Assembly: GCA_964541895.1 (NCBI GenBank)
Contig: CAZISM010000160.1
Span: 1 to 10,823, forward strand
Reading direction: 5' to 3'
DNA from: CAZISM01 sp964541895
GTDB lineage: Bacteria; Zhuqueibacterota; Zhuqueibacteria; Residuimicrobiales; Residuimicrobiaceae
Length of the DNA: 10,823 nt
The notes beneath the pieces were generated by a model, which saw only the letters and a program-made list of their open reading frames with translations, was not told the origin of the DNA and ran no database searches. The position numbers and the translations under genes are program-made. Below, in pieces: positions 7,577-10,823 of the stretch (positions are counted from its first letter, which is position 1; each line of letters opens with the position of its first letter).

Positions 7577-7805
7577 GCTGGAAGGCCGGATGAAATATTT
7601 CGGAACCGAAGAAGGGTGGTACTCGTTCAAACCGCCCGAATATGCATGGCTGCAGGCGCTGACCCCTGTTGAACAGGTGGCCGGGCAGATCCATTTCATT
7701 CGCGTGGCAACGGATGCCGGCATTTCGCAGGTCCCTCCTGAAAAGACCCTGACGATCCACTATGAAGCATTTTGCCAGGATCCGTCGGCTGTCTGGCAGA
7801 CCCTG
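7577..7805 (+). repeat. 229-bp exact direct repeat, copy 1 (fused to ATP-grasp)
   Basis: These 229 bases are identical, base for base, to 10249-10477 (offset 2672). Copy 2 is part of an intact sulfotransferase gene. This copy is out of context: AT-rich non-coding sequence on its left and ATP-grasp coding sequence on its right. The edges are sharp, without transposase genes, terminal inverted repeats or evident target duplications. Confidence 0.95.
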
Positions 7806-8243
7806 AGCCAGCCAGAGGCTGAACGATTTCGATCCCATTTGGTGCCGACCTGGGCCTGGCACGAACGTCGCGACCTCTGGGAGCAGGCGCAGCGGGAAAA
7901 GGATCACTGGATCATCAAACCGCGCGCGGAGGGGAGGGGCATCGGCGTTAAAGCAGGGTGTATGACGGATGAAGTCGATTGGCAAGCCACCTTTGCGCAA
8001 GCCGATGCCGCTGATTTGACCTTGCAGCCCTTCATTCCCCAAAACCGGATTCACGGCCAGGTGGGCGAAGAAGAGCGAAACGACTATATCGTCGGCACAC
8101 TCCTGTTTTTTGAAGATCATTTTTTTGGACCGGGCGTTTTTCGGGCCTCTACCCATCAGATCACCAACCAGGGCGAAACCAGACGTCTGGCGCATCTTGT
8201 TACCGGCGATCTCCGTTATTTTGATCAGGACTTGGTCATTTAA
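7590..8243 (+). pseudogene. Sulfotransferase/ATP-grasp in-frame chimera (truncated ATP-grasp)
   Basis: A 217-codon open frame made of two unrelated parts. Codons 1-72 (MKYFGTEEGW to VWQTL) come from the exact repeat and correspond to an inner piece of the right-hand sulfotransferase, just after its 3'-phosphate motif, so no sulfotransferase active site is present. Codons 73-217 align without gaps to residues 256-400 of the ATP-grasp protein at 5032-6234, with 89 of 145 positions identical by hand count, including WIIKPRA.G.GIGV, DLTLQP, VGTLLFFED and ITNQG. The N-terminal 255 residues with the acidic Mg-binding strands are lost, so ligase activity is unlikely. The frame is preserved exactly at the joint. 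TAG 7575-7577 lies upstream, and GGAAGG (7580-7585) before ATG 7590 could act as a ribosome binding site. This may be a real recombination product or an assembly chimera. Confidence 0.8.
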
Positions 8244-8261
8244 TCTCAGCAAAGGCGCGTA

Positions 8262-9002
8262 ATGAAACTGGCGGTCGTGCAGCCCTATTTTTTTCCGTAT
8301 CTCGGCCATTTCGATCTGATCAATCAGGCGGATGAATGGATTGCATTCGATACTCCACAGTACATCCGGCACCATTGGATCAACCGCAACCGTATCCTCC
8401 ATCCGGCTTCCGGCTGGCAGTATATCACGGTGCCGCTGAAGAAGCATCACAGGGATACGCCAATCCATCAGGTGGAAATCGCCATGGAAGCTGACTGGCA
8501 GGGTAAAATTTTACGCCAATTGCAGCATTACCGGAAAAAAGCCCCCTTTTATGAAGAGGTCATGGATTTTTTGCAAGAGTGTTTCGCCGAAGCGGCGCCC
8601 AATCTGGCCGTGATGAATGTTCGTACGCTCAGGAAAACCTGTCGAAAACTGGGTTTGACGACTCCGATCCAGGTCTTTTCGGACATGCACCTGGTCCTGG
8701 ATGGCGGCGTGAACGAAGCTGGAGATTGGGCTTTGGAAATATCAAAAACGGTTGGTGCCGGCGAATATATCAATGCCGTTCAAGGCGCAGCACTCTTTAA
8801 CCCGGACGAGTTCAAGGCTCATGATATCAAGCTTACCATCCAGTCCTACACTCATATGGTTTATGCATGTAGACCATACACGTTTGAACCAGGGCTTTCC
8901 ATCATCGACGTCATGATGTGGAACTCGTGCGCAGACATAAAAAACTATCTTGATACGTTTCGCCAGAGCACCTGTGGCGGAAAGAACCCGGCCGAACCAT
9001 GA
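8262..9002 (+). CDS. WbqC-like family protein, copy 2
   Basis: A 246-residue WbqC-family protein, paralogous to the one at 6234-6947. Shared blocks: VQPYFFPYLGHFDLI, WINRNRIL, GWQYITVPLKKHHRDTPI and LSIIDVMMWNSC. It appears intact. It follows the truncated ATP-grasp gene after 18 bases, whereas copy 1 overlaps its ATP-grasp partner, so the same gene order is kept in both cassettes but the spacing differs. The TGA stop overlaps the ATG of the next gene as ATGA. Divergence between the two copies is spread along the whole length, which points to an old duplication or separate acquisition and not to the recent event that made the 229-bp exact repeat. The two proteins may handle different donor or acceptor groups; this is inference. 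Confidence 0.85.
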   Translation: MKLAVVQPYFFPYLGHFDLINQADEWIAFDTPQYIRHHWINRNRILHPASGWQYITVPLKKHHRDTPIHQVEIAMEADWQGKILRQLQHYRKKAPFYEEVMDFLQECFAEAAPNLAVMNVRTLRKTCRKLGLTTPIQVFSDMHLVLDGGVNEAGDWALEISKTVGAGEYINAVQGAALFNPDEFKAHDIKLTIQSYTHMVYACRPYTFEPGLSIIDVMMWNSCADIKNYLDTFRQSTCGGKNPAEP

Positions 9003-9654
9003 GAGTGCTGATTGACAGCCTGGCTGTGCAGGCCCGCATTCATCGCAAGGATGGAAAGCGGCTTGCCGATTTTTTGCAAAGCCTGCAGCGCCTCCCGGAT
9101 TGCGCGGTTGCGTTTTCAACCCCCGCACCATTGTCCGAAGAATCGCTACTGCATTATGACGTCCTGGTCATTACGACACGCAAAAAAATGGATGCCGACT
9201 ATACTGAAACCGAATTGATCGCCATTCACGAATTTGTACAAAGGGGCGGCGGACTGCTGCTCATGTCCAACCACGGCGATATTCCCGGCCGACCTTATCC
9301 CGATATGACGGCCAGCGACGCCCGGTTCGTTCGGTTGTTACCAACAACTGTTGCAGTATCAAGGAGGGCGCGGCCAGTCCGATCATAGCCTTATCTGAGA
9401 CCATGCAGGATTACCGACAAGGTCGTTCCTGTCACGGCCGCTATTTTGCCGTTGCCTGTGATCGCGAGCCGGGCGGCAGAGCAGGACGCATGGTTGTCGT
9501 GGCTGATTCCGGTTTTATCGGCTCCGGTGAAACCACCTATCCCGGTATAGGCCTCATGGGAATGGGCGACAACAGAAAATTTATCACAAACAGTATACTT
9601 TGGATTGGATGCGATGACCATGATACCAAAAGATCCTCGAATCGGCGGCTTTAG
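8999..9654 (+). pseudogene. Glutamine-amidotransferase-fold-like (GldG/DUF4350-type) gene, frameshifted
   Basis: The first frame (8999-9388) reads MRVLIDSLAVQARIH, LLHYDVLVITTRKK and HEFVQRGGGLLLMSN, like the class I amidotransferase-fold domains of GldG or DUF4350-type proteins, where a rigid 'D.L.i..p...l...e...l..fv..GGgll' pattern is common. Coherent protein then continues in another frame from about 9325 (VVTNNCCSIKEGA, ALSETM, RMVVVADSGFIGSG, GDNRKFITNSILWIG) to TAG 9652-9654. The second part looks like the C-terminal half of the same fold. The linking part, perhaps 40-60 residues, seems missing, so a small deletion with a frame change is likely. No catalytic Cys-His-Glu set can be assigned; such domains are often non-catalytic. 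The start shares ATGA with copy 2 of the WbqC-family gene. Family naming is tentative. Confidence 0.5.
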
Positions 9655-10648
9655 CCGAAATGAAAAACTGGAAGCGCTGTTGCGCGAGGTTAACGGACTG
9701 CTTTCTTTCTGCCAGGAAGAAATAAACAGGCGCTATGAAACACCCCGGTTTCCGCTCCTCCTGCTCATGGGCGCTCCCCACAGCGGGACAACCCTGTTCA
9801 TGCAGTGGCTGGCTGAGAGTCAGCAGTGGGGATATCCCACCAACGTCATATCCAGGTTTTTTGCAGCACCCTATCTGGGGGCGCGCATTCAGCAGATTCT
9901 TGTTGAAAACGATTACTTTGGTGAAATTACAGATTTCAAGAAAACCAGTCCGTTTTCTTCCACCCTGGGCAAGACCAAAGGGGCCCTTGCACCTCATGAA
10001 TTCTGGTACTTTTGGCGGCGGTTCTTCCCTCTGAAACCCGATGCAGATATAGTGCCGGAAGAACAACTAGGCCGCATTGATGTGGCTGGATTAAACCGTG
10101 AGCTGTCCGCCCTGGAGGCGGCTCTGGAAAAACCAATGGCCATGAAAGCCATGTTGCTGAACTGGCACATTCCGTTCCTGGCCACTGTGTTCGACAAGGT
10201 CCTTTTTATCAATCTGAAACGCGAGCCCACCTATGTGGTGCAATCGATGCTGGAAGGCCGGATGAAATATTTCGGAACCGAAGAAGGGTGGTACTCGTTC
10301 AAACCGCCCGAATATGCATGGCTGCAGGCGCTGACCCCTGTTGAACAGGTGGCCGGGCAGATCCATTTCATTCGCGTGGCAACGGATGCCGGCATTTCGC
10401 AGGTCCCTCCTGAAAAGACCCTGACGATCCACTATGAAGCATTTTGCCAGGATCCGTCGGCTGTCTGGCAGACCCTGGTTGAGAAAATGGCCGGCCTGGG
10501 TTTGCATCTGCAGCGGGACTATACGGGCCCCCGTCAGTTTGAAGCGGCGAACTCGATTCGCCGTTCTCCTCAACAATGGGATGAAATTCTACAGGCATGG
10601 GAAAAAGCGGCATCAGGCCGATTGCAGGCGAAGGCCGTCACTGGATGA
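9614..10648 (+). CDS. PAPS-dependent sulfotransferase, complete
   Basis: A 344-residue (from ATG 9614) sulfotransferase. It has the 5'-phosphosulfate loop LLLMGAPHSGTTLFMQWL (GAPHSGTT at residues 53-60) and the 3'-phosphate motif FINLKREPTYVVQS (Arg203 to Ser211), in the usual order and spacing, so it should bind PAPS. Possible starts are TTG 9605, ATG 9614 and ATG 9620; none has a strong ribosome binding site, and all overlap the end of the broken gene before it. Residues from just after the 3'-phosphate motif, over about 76 codons, are encoded in copy 2 of the exact repeat. This gene is the coherent parent of that repeat, since sequence on both sides continues the same fold. The stop overlaps an ATG (ATGA) of a further gene. 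The acceptor is unknown; a sugar hydroxyl of the cluster product is likely. Confidence 0.85.
   Translation: MTMIPKDPRIGGFSRNEKLEALLREVNGLLSFCQEEINRRYETPRFPLLLLMGAPHSGTTLFMQWLAESQQWGYPTNVISRFFAAPYLGARIQQILVENDYFGEITDFKKTSPFSSTLGKTKGALAPHEFWYFWRRFFPLKPDADIVPEEQLGRIDVAGLNRELSALEAALEKPMAMKAMLLNWHIPFLATVFDKVLFINLKREPTYVVQSMLEGRMKYFGTEEGWYSFKPPEYAWLQALTPVEQVAGQIHFIRVATDAGISQVPPEKTLTIHYEAFCQDPSAVWQTLVEKMAGLGLHLQRDYTGPRQFEAANSIRRSPQQWDEILQAWEKAASGRLQAKAVTG
10249..10477 (+). repeat. 229-bp exact direct repeat, copy 2 (inside sulfotransferase)
   Basis: Identical to 7577-7805. Here the repeat lies inside an intact open frame with no break at either edge, so this copy is most likely the original one. 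Confidence 0.95.
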
Positions 10649-10749
10649 CGGCTGCCATATATAACGATGAACGCACAGCTACGGCTTGGTCGTCCAAGCA
10701 GCGTATAAAGGTTGTCATCTATTCACCGGCTGCTGCCCGCCTGGTGTGA
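10645..10749 (+). pseudogene. Start of an interrupted downstream gene
   Basis: An ATG overlaps the sulfotransferase TGA (ATGA), as at other joints of this operon. It begins a short frame that includes RIKVVIYSPAAARLV, which resembles the first beta strand of many glycosyltransferases. It stops at TGA 10747-10749 after 34 codons, and no other frame continues the protein in a convincing way. The coding signal seems to end about 10740, where other sequence takes over. It could be a chance frame, but the coupling and the strand-like sequence argue for a cut gene. Confidence 0.35.
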
Positions 10750-10754
10750 AGGTC

Positions 10755-10776
10755 GATGCGGGATTGTACCCGCATT
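10755..10776 (+). other. Stable hairpin near the right edge
   Basis: ATGCGGG (10756-10762) pairs perfectly with CCCGCAT (10769-10775) around a 6-base loop, with one further G-T pair outside. GTGAA at 10746-10750 can also pair with TTCAC at 10775-10779, as an alternative or distal helix. No T-run follows. The remaining bases to the window end show no gene that I recognise. It may belong to a structured mobile element or an intergenic repeat. Confidence 0.4.
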
Positions 10777-10823
10777 CACGCCGTAGCGCAGAGGCGGAGT
10801 GTTTCGCTGGTGGGCGCCGATGT

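Noticed and set aside
7527..8468. 313-codon minus-strand open frame
   Set aside because: It lies antisense to the chimera and the start of the second WbqC-family gene, shows no family features, and the plus-strand frames match known families. Part of its translation recurs opposite copy 2 of the repeat simply because the DNA is repeated.
1..10823. CRISPR array, tRNA, rRNA or complete insertion sequence
   Set aside because: No regularly spaced short repeats, no cloverleaf or rRNA-like stretch, and no transposase-like protein was seen on either strand.

Overview
The window looks like part of a bacterial, probably Gram-negative, gene cluster for modifying surface polysaccharide or sugar. It encodes a DegT-type sugar aminotransferase, a polysaccharide pyruvyl transferase-like protein, two different PAPS-dependent sulfotransferases, two WbqC-family proteins, a methyltransferase remnant and an ATP-grasp ligase. 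Base composition is moderate, and the genes are packed with stop/start overlaps. No marker fixes the taxon; an environmental proteobacterium or Desulfobacterota-like organism is only a guess.

Layout. Positions 3-1013 (+) hold the 3' part of a sulfotransferase gene that enters from the left edge. Its PAPS-binding loop lies upstream of the first in-window start codon. It converges on a pyruvyl transferase-like gene (1010-1921, -), and the two stop codons interlock in one TTAA. The 1922-2194 gap carries a possible promoter for the minus-strand gene and a short-chain-dehydrogenase-like coding scrap. All remaining genes lie on the + strand: DegT aminotransferase (2195-3409), an SPL-like radical SAM enzyme with a very strong ribosome binding site (3424-4656), a 375-base gap with a start-less protein-like reading frame, then an ATP-grasp protein (5032-6234) coupled to a WbqC-family gene (6234-6947).

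The stretch from 6973 to 9654 is damaged. A zinc-ribbon methyltransferase gene has lost its middle. A second ATP-grasp/WbqC pair follows, but this ATP-grasp gene keeps only its last 145 codons, fused in frame to 72 codons copied from the sulfotransferase gene further right. That copy belongs to a perfect 229-bp direct repeat (7577-7805 and 10249-10477). The second WbqC-family gene (8262-9002) is intact. It overlaps a glutamine-amidotransferase-fold-like gene (8999-9654) broken by a frame change near 9325. An intact sulfotransferase (9614-10648) follows, then the first codons of another gene that is cut off near 10744.

Working model (inference): DegT makes an amino sugar. The ATP-grasp/WbqC pair adds an amide-linked or other activated carboxylate group to a sugar or sugar-peptide. 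The methyltransferase, pyruvyl transferase-like protein and sulfotransferases decorate the product. The most unusual content is the tandemly duplicated ATP-grasp/WbqC cassette beside an SPL-like radical SAM gene, and the 229-bp exact repeat that makes a sulfotransferase/ATP-grasp fusion. The repeat is either a very recent rearrangement or an assembly error.
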